Positions 12,258 through 20,671 of a stretch of DNA of 64,000 nucleotides are shown here, piece by piece. Numbering within the stretch: the first letter of the stretch is position 1; each line of letters opens with the position of its first letter. Source of the DNA: an uncultured Bacteroidales bacterium (lineage in GTDB: Bacteria > Bacteroidota > Bacteroidia > Bacteroidales > Muribaculaceae); NCBI GenBank assembly GCA_949285735.1, contig CASEAQ010000015.1:33049-97048 (forward strand), in the 5' to 3' direction. The notes below the pieces were generated by a model. That model saw only the letters and a list, made by a program, of their open reading frames with translations, had not been told where the DNA came from and did no database searches. The position numbers and the translations under genes were made by a program.

Positions 12258-14210
12258 TTATTTCACGCCAAGGTCTTTGAGTGTGCGGGGAGCCGGGGTC
12301 TTGGGGAGCGGCTTGCGGTCTTTCAGTTGCTCAAGGGCTACTTCGATTGCCTTGTTGAGCTGCTCGTCGATGCCGGCATACTCCTTGATGGGGTCGTTGT
12401 CGATGTAGATGTCGGGGTCAACGCCGTGGTTTTCAACTATCCATTTGCCTGTGCGCGCGTCATAGTTGGTGAAGAAAGGAACGCGCACGTCGGTGCCGTC
12501 GATGTAGGGGAGCGGACTGGTGATGCCCACGATGCCGCCCCATGTGCGTGTGCCGACTACTGTGCCAAGCCCTACAGCCTTGAAGCTCCAGGGGAACAGG
12601 TCGCCGTCGCTTGCCGAGTATTTGTTGATGAGCAGCACCTTGGGCCCGTAGTGCGTGCCTTCGGGGATTGTGCCGTTCATTGCCGAACCGCGGTACATGG
12701 TCATGCGGTAGGGGGTGCGCAGCAGTCGCTCGATGACCATCGGCGAGATGTTGCCGCCGCCGTTGGCGCGGTCGTCGATGATGAGTGCCTCCTTGTTGAG
12801 TTGCGGATAGAAGTAGCGCACAAACTCGTTAAGCCCCTCGGGACCCATGTCGGGGATATAGATGTAGCCCACACGCCCGTCGGTGGCTTCTTCCACCTTC
12901 TTGATGTTGCCTTGCACCCACTCGTAGTGGTAGAGCGCGTATTCGTCTTCGATGGGTTTCACGACGATGCGGCGCGCACCTGTTGCGCTTGCCGACGTGT
13001 TGACAGTCAGCTCGGTCATTACGCCAGCCTTGCCCACGAGCAGGTTATATATGTTGTCAACCGTGTTGGTGGGTATGCCGTCGATGGCAACGATGTAGTC
13101 GCCCTCTTTCACGCCAAGCCCCTGCTGGGCAAGCGGCGAGGCGAGCGAGTTGCTGTATGGCGCGCCTTGCAGAATCTTGTCGATGCGGTAGAATCCGCTC
13201 TTGTCGCGGCTCAACTTTGCGCCAAGCAAGCCCGTCTTGACGATGTCGATGCCCTTGTCGTCGTCACCGCCGGGACCCACGTAGGCATGGCCCGTGGCGA
13301 GTTCGCCGATGAGCCCGCCAATCACGTAGCTCAGGTCTTGGCGGCATTTCACGTAGGGGAGGAGTGCGGCATACTTCTCCTTCATGGCTTTCCAGTCAAC
13401 GCCGTGCATGTTTTCGAGGTAGAAGCCGTCGCGGTAGGCACGCCACACTTCGTCGTAGATTTGTGCCCACTCCTTGTCATACTCTACAAGTGCAGTCATG
13501 TCGTCGAGGTTGATGGCATCGGCACCGTTGAAGTCGCTTGCAGGGAAGTCGCACACGGCAAGCGACTGGTCGGCAAATTTGTAAACCAATGCTTTCTTGC
13601 CATCGGCAGACACCTCAAACAAGCCGCCGCTTATCACTACCTTTTCTTCCTGCTGTGCAAGGTCGAACGACTTCACGGTTGAGCCGTCGTTATACCACAC
13701 CTTGCTGCCGTCGCAGTAGAAGTTGCCGTAGTTGCCAGTGCCGACGGGGAGCTTGACTGTGCGAGAGATAATGCCGTCGAGGTCGATTTTCACGGCATTT
13801 TCCTCTTCGGCATTGCTGTCGTTTTTCTCATCTTTTTTGCCTTTATCGTTGTTGTCGCTGCCGCTTGCTATTGCCACGGTGTCGTTGCCCGGGAGCAGCG
13901 GCGAGGGGGTGTCTTTTGAAAGCATCACCATATAGATGCCGTCCATCGCGGTGTAGGCGTAGTTCCATTCGATGTAGCTGTATATGGGGTTTAAGTCGCG
14001 AGCCCCGGCATATATCAGATATTTGCCGTCGGAGCTGAATGCCGGTTCGGTCGAGTTGTACCAGTCTTCGGTGACGGGATATTCCTTGCCTGCGGCGATG
14101 TCATAGATGTATGCCACCGACATTTGGTTGGGGGCGGTGCGGGTGTAGGTGAGCCAACGGCTGTCGGGCGAGAACTTTACCGAATAAAATTCGCCGATGG
14201 AGTCTTGCAT
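12258..14210 (-). pseudogene. Tricorn-like S41 protease, C-terminal part (out of frame)
   Basis: This frame carries the second beta-propeller portion, a PDZ domain (GVKEGDYIVAIDGIP) and the tail-specific protease core: RANGGGNISP, then NKYSASDGD holding the nucleophilic Ser, and ENHGVDPDI near the end. The order matches tricorn core proteases, which degrade peptides in the periplasm. The N-terminal propeller is encoded immediately upstream in another frame (14177-15433). The first Met in this frame is at 14210, in the middle of the propeller and with no signal peptide, so this part would not be a functional exported protein unless the frame is restored. Confidence 0.75.
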
Positions 14211-15433
14211 AAGCACCTTTTCTGCCAGCGTATGTATGTGTCGTTGTCGCTGGTGAGTTGCACCGGGTTGCCGCCAGCCACTTCTTGCAGCCATATTTCG
14301 GTTTCGCCTGTCGCATCGGAGATGTATGAAATATACTTGCCGTCGGGGCTCCACATTCCGTCGCGGTCGTTTGCGCCCGACGAACGGGTGAGGTTATATG
14401 TGACGCCCTCCTTGGCAGGAACGTTGAACACCTCGCCACGGGCTGTGACGACGGCACGGTTGCCATCGGGGGCGATGCTGAACGACGTGAGGTTGCCTTT
14501 TACTGCCTTCAGCTCGGGGCGCGCCTTGTTTCCCTCGGCATTCAGCGTGATGCTGATTTTGCTGTATTGGCGTGTTTTCGGGTCGAGCTTATAGATGTAG
14601 CCGCCGTTTTCAAACACAATCATTCCGCCGCCCACGCTCGGGAACTTCACATCATAGTCGGTGAAGTTGGTCACCTTTTCGGTGGTCTTGGTGAGTGTGT
14701 TGTAAACGAATATGTTCATGCGGTTGTCGCGGTCGCTGGCAAAGAAAATCTCGTCGCCCACCCACATGGGGAATATGTCTTGGGCGATGTTGTTGGTGAT
14801 GTTTTCCACCTTCTCGGCTTTCGGGTCGTAAATCCACACGTCGTCAGCCATTCCGCCCTTGTAGTATTTCCACGTGCGGAACTCGCGGAATACGCGGTTG
14901 TAAGCCAGCTTGCTGCCATCGGGCGAGTAGCTGCAGAAGCCCCCTTCGGGCAGAGGTATCTGCTCGGGCATTCCGCCGGTGGGGGCGATAGTCATGAGCA
15001 CTCCGTCAAATCCCGAACTGATGCGGTTGCGGTAAACGATGCTTTTGCCGTCGGGCGACCATGCCATCACCACGTTGTTGGGACCCATGCGGTCGGCAAG
15101 GTCGTCGCGTGCATTGGTGGGCGAGTAGGTGAGCCTCGTTGGCGAACCGCCCTCGGCAGGCATTAGATAGACTTCGGTGCTGCCGTCATATTGCCCGGTG
15201 AATGCAATTTGCTTGCCGTCGGGCGAGAAGCGTGCAAACATTTCGTAGCCCTCGCTCGATGTGAGCCTTTGTGCTTCACCACCGGAGATTGGGGCTTTGT
15301 AGAGGTCGCCGGCGTAGGAAAAAACCACGTCGGTGCCGTTGGTTGCCGGGAATCGCAGCAGCCTGCCCTCGTCGGCGTTGGCTGCCAATGTTGCTCCGGC
15401 AATCATCACAGTAAATATAAAAGTTGATTTCAT
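14177..15433 (-). pseudogene. Tricorn-like protease, N-terminal beta-propeller part (truncated by frameshift)
   Basis: The start at 15433 gives a clear signal peptide (MKSTFIFTVMIAGATLAANA). WD40/TolB-like propeller strands with repeated SPDGK motifs follow. The coherent sequence ends after LTSDNDTYIR near 14229 and then runs into 16 nonsense residues and a stop. The downstream frame resumes at TLAEKVLMQDSIGEF. In this family about 22-27 residues (a W-SPDSKK-type strand and its neighbour) normally separate these two points, so both a deletion and a frame change are implied. A -7 box TATTTTTG lies at 15471-15478 (minus strand). Confidence 0.75.
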
Positions 15434-15632
15434 GTAACAATTGTGTGTAAATAATGTTTCATTTTGATTACAAAAATAATCATTATTCGGTGATGGTGAC
15501 GCATAATGTTGCAAAATAATGGAAAAATGCTTGCAAATCACAGTCGATATGTATATATCTGTTAATTTGATTGCGATTGTGAGGCGAGGATTGGAAAATA
15601 TGTTAAACAACATACTTTTTTTCTTGGAAATG

Positions 15633-15663
15633 TTTGGAGGAACAAAAATAGGTTGTACCTTTG
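15633..15663 (+). promoter_or_regulatory. Strong Bacteroidetes-type promoter of a small transcript
   Basis: TTTG (15633-15636), a 19-nt spacer and TACCTTTG (15656-15663) form an ideal -33/-7 pair. No ordinary gene lies within 300 nt downstream on this strand. A terminator follows at 15770-15800. Confidence 0.75.
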
Positions 15664-15668
15664 TATCA

Positions 15669-15800
15669 GTTTTCATGGTAAAAGATTTTAAGGTTGTGAA
15701 AACAAGTTGTCGTGAAGACAAATGTTTTTATGTTTTTAGGTTTATGTTAAGGTATTAGAAAGGAAGCATCTCAGGTAGTGATACCGGAGTTGTTTTTTTT
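15669..15800 (+). ncRNA. Candidate small RNA of about 130 nt
   Basis: The transcript is defined by the promoter at 15633-15663 and an intrinsic terminator. That terminator has CTCAGGTA (15770-15777), a GTGA loop, TACCGGAG (15782-15789), then TTG and eight T. The start is estimated from promoter geometry. A 27-codon frame begins at ATG 15675 (MVKDFKVVKT..., stop at 15758), only about 6 nt from the predicted 5' end, so a leaderless micropeptide is possible. I cannot assign it to a known RNA family; a 6S-like RNA is one thing to test. Confidence 0.55.
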
Positions 15801-15931
15801 ATGTACACATTTGTTTAGTTAGAAGTGAGGAGTGAGTGGCTTTTCAATTAGGAATTATTTTCTGCTATTCAAATTGTTGAATAATCGACTGTGGTAACAA
15901 TTTGTGATTCAGACAGATTAAAAGAGATAAT

Positions 15932-15975
15932 AACGGGTCGTATCATTGCTCTCGCGGAGCTTGATGCGACCCGTT
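15932..15975 (-). terminator. Terminator of the xseA-xseB operon
   Basis: AACGGGTCGTATCA (from 15932) pairs with the complementary TTGATGCGACCCGTT (to 15975), 13 of 15 positions, around an inner loop. It lies 28 nt beyond the xseB stop. Confidence 0.6.
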
Positions 15976-16002
15976 TAATAGTTGCTTGTAAATGGCTGGG
16001 TG

Positions 16003-16209
16003 TTATTGGTTTTCCAGCTCGGCGAGGATTTTTTTCAGTTCTTCGTCGGTGGTTTGCAATTTTGCCTTGCAGAATTTAAGCAGTTGCAGCGAACGGGAGG
16101 TGAGTGCCGACAGGTTGTCGATGCTGCAAGAGTCGCTTTGCATTTCTCGCACGATTTTTTCGAGTTCGGCGATTGCGCTTGAGTATGTCATTTGTTCGTT
16201 TTGTTCCAT
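16003..16209 (-). CDS. xseB: Exodeoxyribonuclease VII small subunit
   Basis: This 68-residue acidic helical protein shows the XseB pattern, with MTYSSAIAELEKIVREMQ followed by a second helix LQLLKFCKAKLQTTDEEL. Several copies coat the coiled-coil arm of XseA in the ATP-independent nuclease that degrades single-stranded DNA into acid-insoluble oligonucleotides. Its ATG overlaps the xseA stop as TAATG (16207-16211 region), which indicates translational coupling. Length is within the usual 60-85 range. Confidence 0.92.
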   Translation of the reverse strand: MEQNEQMTYSSAIAELEKIVREMQSDSCSIDNLSALTSRSLQLLKFCKAKLQTTDEELKKILAELENQ

Positions 16210-17549
16210 TATTTTTGAGTTTTATTGTTGGTTTCTAAGACTTTTGATGTGAATGAACCGTTGGCAAGCATCGTAGTAACGGTGTCGTTGGGCTTTATCT
16301 CGGTCGCATTGCTCACGGCATGTCCGTTGACGCGGGTAATCGAGTAGCCGCGGCGTAAGGTGTTTTGCGGCGACAGAATTTCGATTTTTTCTCCTATCGC
16401 CTTCAGTCTCAACTGTTCGCGCAACATGGCTTGTGCCTTGGCTTGCGCGATGGCGGCGTGAGTGGCTTTGAGCCTCTCGTTGGCGGTGGATATGCGTCCG
16501 CTTGTCGTGGTGGGAATCATTTCCACGAGGTGCGACAGCCGCATGCGGTTGCGTTCGAGCCGCCCCGACACGATGATGGGGATATTGCCCGAGTAGTATC
16601 CGAGTTGCTGCGAGGCAGCGTTGAGGTATTGGCGAATGGTGTCGGTGATGCCCGTAGTGAGCTGGTCGAGGCGGTTCAATGCCTCCACTCCGCGAGTGAT
16701 GAGCCACTCGGCGGCTGCGGTAGGGGTCTTGACACGTATGGCGGCAACGTAGTCGAGCACTGTCACGTCGCGCTCGTGCCCGATGCCCACGATTACGGGC
16801 AGAGGGAATTGAGCCACGTTGGCGGCGAGGTTGTAGTCGTCAAACGAGTTGAGGTCGCTTGTCGAACCACCGCCGCGAATGATCACCACGCAGTCGAACA
16901 GGTGCAAGTTGTCGGCAATGCGTTCGAGTGCGGCAATGATGCTCGGCGATGTGTTGGCACCCTGCATTATGGCAGGGAACAGGCAAGTGTAGAATTGCAG
17001 CCCATAGGTGTTGTTGTGCAGTTGGTTGGTGAAGTCGCCATATCCGGCGGCACCAGCAGCCGACACCACAGCAATGCGTTGCGGCACCGTTGGCATGGGC
17101 AGTTGCTTGTTCATGTCGATTACGCCCTCCTTTTGCAGCTTGCCGAGTATCTCGCGGCGCAGCCGTTCCATGTCGCCTATGGTATATGATGGGTCGATGT
17201 CGGTGATTATTACCGACAGCCCATATTGTTCGTGGTAGTTGACGCTTGCCTCCACCATCACCTTCAGTCCGCTTTTGAGGTCTTGTCCGGTGACGGCGAG
17301 AAACTTGCTGCGCACGTATTGCACGCGTCCAGCCCAGATGATACCGCGCACCTTTGCCACCGTGGCTCCCGACTGGTTTTTCTCGACAAGTTCGAGATAG
17401 CAGTGCCCACCGCGTATTGCCACGTCGCTTAGATCTGCCACAATCCAGCAATTCTGCACCGAGCGGTCGTTTAGCAACCGTTTTATGCGGTTGTTGAATT
17501 CGTGTAGAGATATGGCTTTTGAGCCAGTCGGCTCTGTTGGTAATTGCAT
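16209..17549 (-). CDS. xseA: Exodeoxyribonuclease VII large subunit
   Basis: The 446-residue product has an N-terminal OB-fold (NCWIVADLSDVAIRGGHCYLEL), the catalytic core with VIIRGGGSTSDLNSFDDY and GIGHERDVTVLDYVA, then a long helical arm and a short C-terminal strand domain (LRRGYSITRVNGHAVS). Together with XseB it forms exonuclease VII, which acts on single-stranded DNA ends in repair. The length is usual. The start at 17549 lies 14 nt after the stop of a small lipoprotein gene, so the three are likely cotranscribed. Confidence 0.93.
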   Translation of the reverse strand: MQLPTEPTGSKAISLHEFNNRIKRLLNDRSVQNCWIVADLSDVAIRGGHCYLELVEKNQSGATVAKVRGIIWAGRVQYVRSKFLAVTGQDLKSGLKVMVEASVNYHEQYGLSVIITDIDPSYTIGDMERLRREILGKLQKEGVIDMNKQLPMPTVPQRIAVVSAAGAAGYGDFTNQLHNNTYGLQFYTCLFPAIMQGANTSPSIIAALERIADNLHLFDCVVIIRGGGSTSDLNSFDDYNLAANVAQFPLPVIVGIGHERDVTVLDYVAAIRVKTPTAAAEWLITRGVEALNRLDQLTTGITDTIRQYLNAASQQLGYYSGNIPIIVSGRLERNRMRLSHLVEMIPTTTSGRISTANERLKATHAAIAQAKAQAMLREQLRLKAIGEKIEILSPQNTLRRGYSITRVNGHAVSNATEIKPNDTVTTMLANGSFTSKVLETNNKTQK

Positions 17550-17563
17550 AGCGAGTGAGTGTG

Positions 17564-17839
17564 TTAAAAGTCGTTTGGTCGGGTTGTCTTGCGCCTATGT
17601 GTGCCGCTGTTGTTGCCTTGTGGCGGAGTCGGGCGGTTGTCATCGGGGCGGTCATAACGGTTGCCGTCGGGTGGACGGTTGTCGTGCCGTGGTGGCGGAT
17701 TGTCGTGCCTGCCGTGTGGCGGCGGTGCTTCGTGCCGTGGTGGTGGAGGCGACTTGTGCGTGTCGCTCAGCAACATGCACGAGTTGCACATCGTCAATGC
17801 CATGACGGTCGTGAACAATATTGTAGTTATGCGTTTCAT
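17564..17839 (-). CDS. Small Pro/His/Arg-rich lipoprotein, unknown
   Basis: The product is 91 residues from MKRITTILF; an in-frame ATG 12 nt upstream is possible. The signal segment ends at a Cys in the LTMCNSC region, consistent with lipidation. The remainder is low complexity: SPPPPRHEAPPPHGRHDN and similar stretches rich in Pro, His, Arg, Asp and Asn, so probably unstructured. Histidines could bind metal, but nothing proves it. It lies 14 nt upstream of xseA and may just share its transcript. Confidence 0.6.
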   Translation of the reverse strand: MKRITTILFTTVMALTMCNSCMLLSDTHKSPPPPRHEAPPPHGRHDNPPPRHDNRPPDGNRYDRPDDNRPTPPQGNNSGTHRRKTTRPNDF

Positions 17840-17947
17840 GTCGTTACACAAATTGTTGATTTTTATTTATGATGTAAAAATAGCGAAAAAGTTTAGAACC
17901 TGCTTAATTTTTTTGATTGGGAGCAAGGTCGGGGGGGGTGGATAAAT

Positions 17948-17979
17948 GGCAAAGGACGTGCAAATGCGCGTCCTTTGCC
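17948..17979 (-). terminator. Hairpin after the MFS gene
   Basis: GGCAAAGGACG (17948-17958) pairs perfectly with CGTCCTTTGCC (17969-17979). It lies 48 nt beyond the stop of the leftward MFS gene. The following minus-strand sequence (ATTTATCC) is only weakly T-rich. Confidence 0.6.
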
Positions 17980-18026
17980 AGATTGATTAATATTGCTATT
18001 TAGTTCGTTTATGCGATAGAGGTTTG

Positions 18027-19187
18027 CTATTTAGGCAGATTGGCAAACTTCTCGTATTTCAAGGCGAAAATGAGTGTCAGTATCGCACCGATTAGAACCA
18101 CGGGCATCGCTATAAGGGCTGTGTATTCATATCCCAAGTCGTGGCGCAACGGTATGCCGCCGACGGCTGCGCCTATTGCATTGCCAAGGTTGAATGCCAT
18201 CTGTATGCAGGCTGCGCCCAACAGTTCACCACCTTTTGAAAAATGGATAATCGACACCTGCAGTGGGCTCGAAACGGCAAAAAGTCCGAATGTGCAGATG
18301 CACATGAGCAACACCGAGGTCCAAGGTAACGGGTAGGAGAAAAACAATCCCAGCAAGGCGAGGCATATAATCACTTGCATCGTAAAAGCCACTCGTCCGG
18401 GAGTGAAACGGTCGGAGAGCCTGCCGCTGACAAGGTTGCCTACTACCATACCAAATCCGGCAAACACCATGAGGAACGGAACAACATCGCCGCTGAAGCC
18501 GCAACTGGCTGTCAGGTAGGGGTTGACATAGGAGTACCAGCAGAACACTGCTCCGTTTCCGAGCATGGTTGACAAAATTATGAGCCACGGCGCAGGGCTG
18601 CGCATGAAGTGAAACTGGCTGCGGTAGTTGCTTTTGGGCAGCCCCTCGACTTGCGGCACCCATTTATAGATGTAGTAGAATACCCCGACGCTCAAGACGG
18701 CGACAAGGATAAACGTCACTCGCCACGACATGAGGGTGCTGATGGAAGTGCCGAGCGGAACGCCGAATAGGTTGGCGACAGTCATGCCGGCAACCATTAT
18801 CGACACGGCTTGCGACCCCTTGCCCTCGTCGGCGAGCTTTTCTGCCACAATCGATGCCACGCCAAAGTAGGCACCATGTGGCAACCCCGATATGAACCGC
18901 CAGATGAGCAGCGTGACGTAGTTGGGCGACAGCGAGGCAAACAGGTTGCCGACCAGCATGATGACAACAAGCCCGAGCAGAATGTTCTTTAGCGGATAAC
19001 GGCGGACAAATGTCAGCCCCGGTGCGCCGCAGAACACTCCCAAGGCATAAGCCGAGATGAAGTGCCCGGCTGTGGGAATATCCACGCCCAAGTCTTGGGC
19101 GACGTATGGCAAAATTGCCATCATGACAAACTCGGCTATTCCCAGGCAGAGTGTGCCAAAACCTAAAGCAATCAAACTTTTTTTCAT
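18027..19187 (-). CDS. MFS exporter, DHA1 family (AraJ/sugar-efflux-like)
   Basis: The product is 386 residues from MKKSLIALGFG; the longer frame lacks a sensible N-terminus. About twelve membrane helices are visible. The AEFVMMAILPYVAQDLGV segment and GAPGLTFVRRYP loop are typical of the AraJ/YdeA-type DHA1 transporters, which expel sugars or drugs by proton antiport. A -7 box TAATTTTG is seen at 19239-19246 on the minus strand, with CAAA at 19268-19271 as the possible -33 partner. The substrate is unknown, and no adjacent regulator hints at one. Confidence 0.82.
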   Translation of the reverse strand: MKKSLIALGFGTLCLGIAEFVMMAILPYVAQDLGVDIPTAGHFISAYALGVFCGAPGLTFVRRYPLKNILLGLVVIMLVGNLFASLSPNYVTLLIWRFISGLPHGAYFGVASIVAEKLADEGKGSQAVSIMVAGMTVANLFGVPLGTSISTLMSWRVTFILVAVLSVGVFYYIYKWVPQVEGLPKSNYRSQFHFMRSPAPWLIILSTMLGNGAVFCWYSYVNPYLTASCGFSGDVVPFLMVFAGFGMVVGNLVSGRLSDRFTPGRVAFTMQVIICLALLGLFFSYPLPWTSVLLMCICTFGLFAVSSPLQVSIIHFSKGGELLGAACIQMAFNLGNAIGAAVGGIPLRHDLGYEYTALIAMPVVLIGAILTLIFALKYEKFANLPK

Positions 19188-19358
19188 AGAATGCGTGTAT
19201 AATGTACTCGTTGTTAAAAAATCCCGAAAAAAGCGGTGCAAAATTAGCAAACAGTTCCCATTGCTACCAAAATTTTCACGCCCATTGTTGACTTGTGAGG
19301 CAGATGCCGCGCTTTATCACAGCTCTTTTAAAGTGCGATGACAGTATAGGGGAACACT

Positions 19359-19680
19359 GGGGCGGCGAAGCCGTCCAACTATGCGCTAACCGACGGCGAC
19401 GCAGCCCAACGTAGTGGGCAAGGAACCGTCGGACATCACTACCGCCACCCAATTCAGGTCCTCGAAGAGGTCTAACGGAGCTTCTTTGTCATCTTGTATA
19501 AAGAACAACGTACATATCCACTACATGCCTGGCGGTTGTAATGCTGTTTAAGTACAGTCAAAGTGGCACGTTGGACCTCTTCGAGGCCCTGCTGCATGGG
19601 TGGTTTCATTCCGCGGGTTCCTTGCCCTAAAGGGCTGCGTCACCACGCGGTTAGCGCATAGTTGGACGGCTTCGCCGCCC
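19359..19680. repeat. Palindromic intergenic repeat, copy 3 (complete, 322 bp)
   Basis: The ends are inverted repeats of about 33 bp running GGGCGGCGAAGCC... to ...GGCTTCGCCGCCC. The left inner stem is CCGACGG/CCGTCGG (19390-19396, 19426-19432). The right inner stem is CCGCG/CGCGG (19611-19615, 19646-19650). The central pair around CCTCGAAGAGG recurs, separated by about 90 nt unlike copy 2. Unlike copy 2, the inverted terminal homology does not extend beyond the GGGCGG ends. It lies between the MFS gene and the DUF5715 gene. Confidence 0.85.
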
Positions 19681-19774
19681 TCTGTGCCAATGTATTCCGA
19701 GCTATGCCGTTATTACACTATTTAAATGAAATAGCCGTTTATGACAATTTGTAGATTAGAGAGGGGTTTTTAGC

Positions 19775-19805
19775 TTTTATTTAACTTGTCTTATTAGTAT
19801 CTTTG
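19775..19805 (+). promoter_or_regulatory. Promoter of the DUF5715-AsmA transcript
   Basis: TATCTTTG at 19798-19805 is a full -7 box. TTTT at 19775-19778, 19 nt upstream, is an imperfect -33 box. A leader of about 125 nt would precede the ATG at 19939. Confidence 0.6.
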
Positions 19806-19938
19806 TCCAACGATTGGCAGGGAGGACGTGCACGGAAGATTGTTTGTTTTAACTTATTTGACACCAGTATGGCAAAAAAACGTCTGGAGTTGTCAGGTTG
19901 GCGTTCTTCCACCATGAGTTATTGGATAATCACACATA

Positions 19939-20649
19939 ATGAAACGATTTGTAGTAGTAATTTTGACGGTAGCGATGCTCATTGTGATGATGTGTTGCGG
20001 AGGTGGCGACGAAGCCCAAGATGCGTCGGAGGTTTCGGCGGGCAATGGCATGGCAGCCGGCACGTCGGCGGCAGACACAAGTGTCATGCACCGGCTGCGG
20101 GTGCGCCCCATCGGCAGCTATTCGCGCGTGTTCAACGATGTTAACGCCGAGCATCTTGCCGTGGCGCGAGAGATAGGCATCAAGCCCATAGGGTCGTTGT
20201 ATGATGCCTACAATCTGCAAGTGCCAATCATGAGGATTAACACTTGCAACGATTTCTTTGTTGAGGAGCTTACCCACTCGTTGCCATATCTTGTGCCGCA
20301 AGCCACGAGGCTGTTGCACGACATTGGCCGCTCGTTCAGCGACTCGGTGATAGCCCGAGGCGGCAAGAAGTATAAAATCAGGGTGACAAGCGTCACACGC
20401 ACCGACCACACTGTGGCTCAATTGCGCCGCGGTGGCAATGTAAACGCCACAAGCGAGTCGGCGCATCGTTATGGTACGACTTTCGACGTTAGCTACATAC
20501 GCTTTGTGTGTTGCGACTCATCTTACATGGTGGGGCCGCAATACCTGCGCGGCATACTTGCCGAGGTGCTCGATTATTACCGCAATGAGGGGCGTTGCCT
20601 TGTAAAATATGAGGTAAAGCAAGGGTGTTTCCATATAACTGCACGATAA
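19939..20649 (+). CDS. DUF5715 family lipoprotein, M15-peptidase-like
   Basis: The 236-residue product has a lipoprotein signal (MLIVMMCCGGGDE). After a variable linker the domain carries SAHRYGTTFDVSY with H176 and D183, which resembles the SxHxxGxAxD zinc-site motif of D-Ala-D-Ala carboxypeptidases of the M15 type. The family is common in Bacteroidetes. A role in peptidoglycan trimming at the inner face of the envelope is plausible but not shown. It sits directly upstream of the AsmA-like gene with only 22 nt between, so the two are probably cotranscribed. Confidence 0.75.
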   Translation: MKRFVVVILTVAMLIVMMCCGGGDEAQDASEVSAGNGMAAGTSAADTSVMHRLRVRPIGSYSRVFNDVNAEHLAVAREIGIKPIGSLYDAYNLQVPIMRINTCNDFFVEELTHSLPYLVPQATRLLHDIGRSFSDSVIARGGKKYKIRVTSVTRTDHTVAQLRRGGNVNATSESAHRYGTTFDVSYIRFVCCDSSYMVGPQYLRGILAEVLDYYRNEGRCLVKYEVKQGCFHITAR

Positions 20650-20671
20650 GGAGGTGCATGCTCGAGATTTT

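Noticed and set aside
12246-13682. 478-codon plus-strand frame over the protease gene
   Set aside because: It is antisense to the PDZ/S41 coding region, which carries recognised motifs; composition is Val/His/Ala-rich without folds.
15519-15758. 79-codon frame starting upstream of the small-RNA promoter
   Set aside because: The first 50 codons span the promoter and have no start signal; only the last 27 codons lie within the predicted transcript and are discussed there.
19803-20144. 113-codon frame starting before the DUF5715 gene
   Set aside because: It overlaps the DUF5715 gene in another frame; the part after 19939 is a shadow and the leading part has no coding character.
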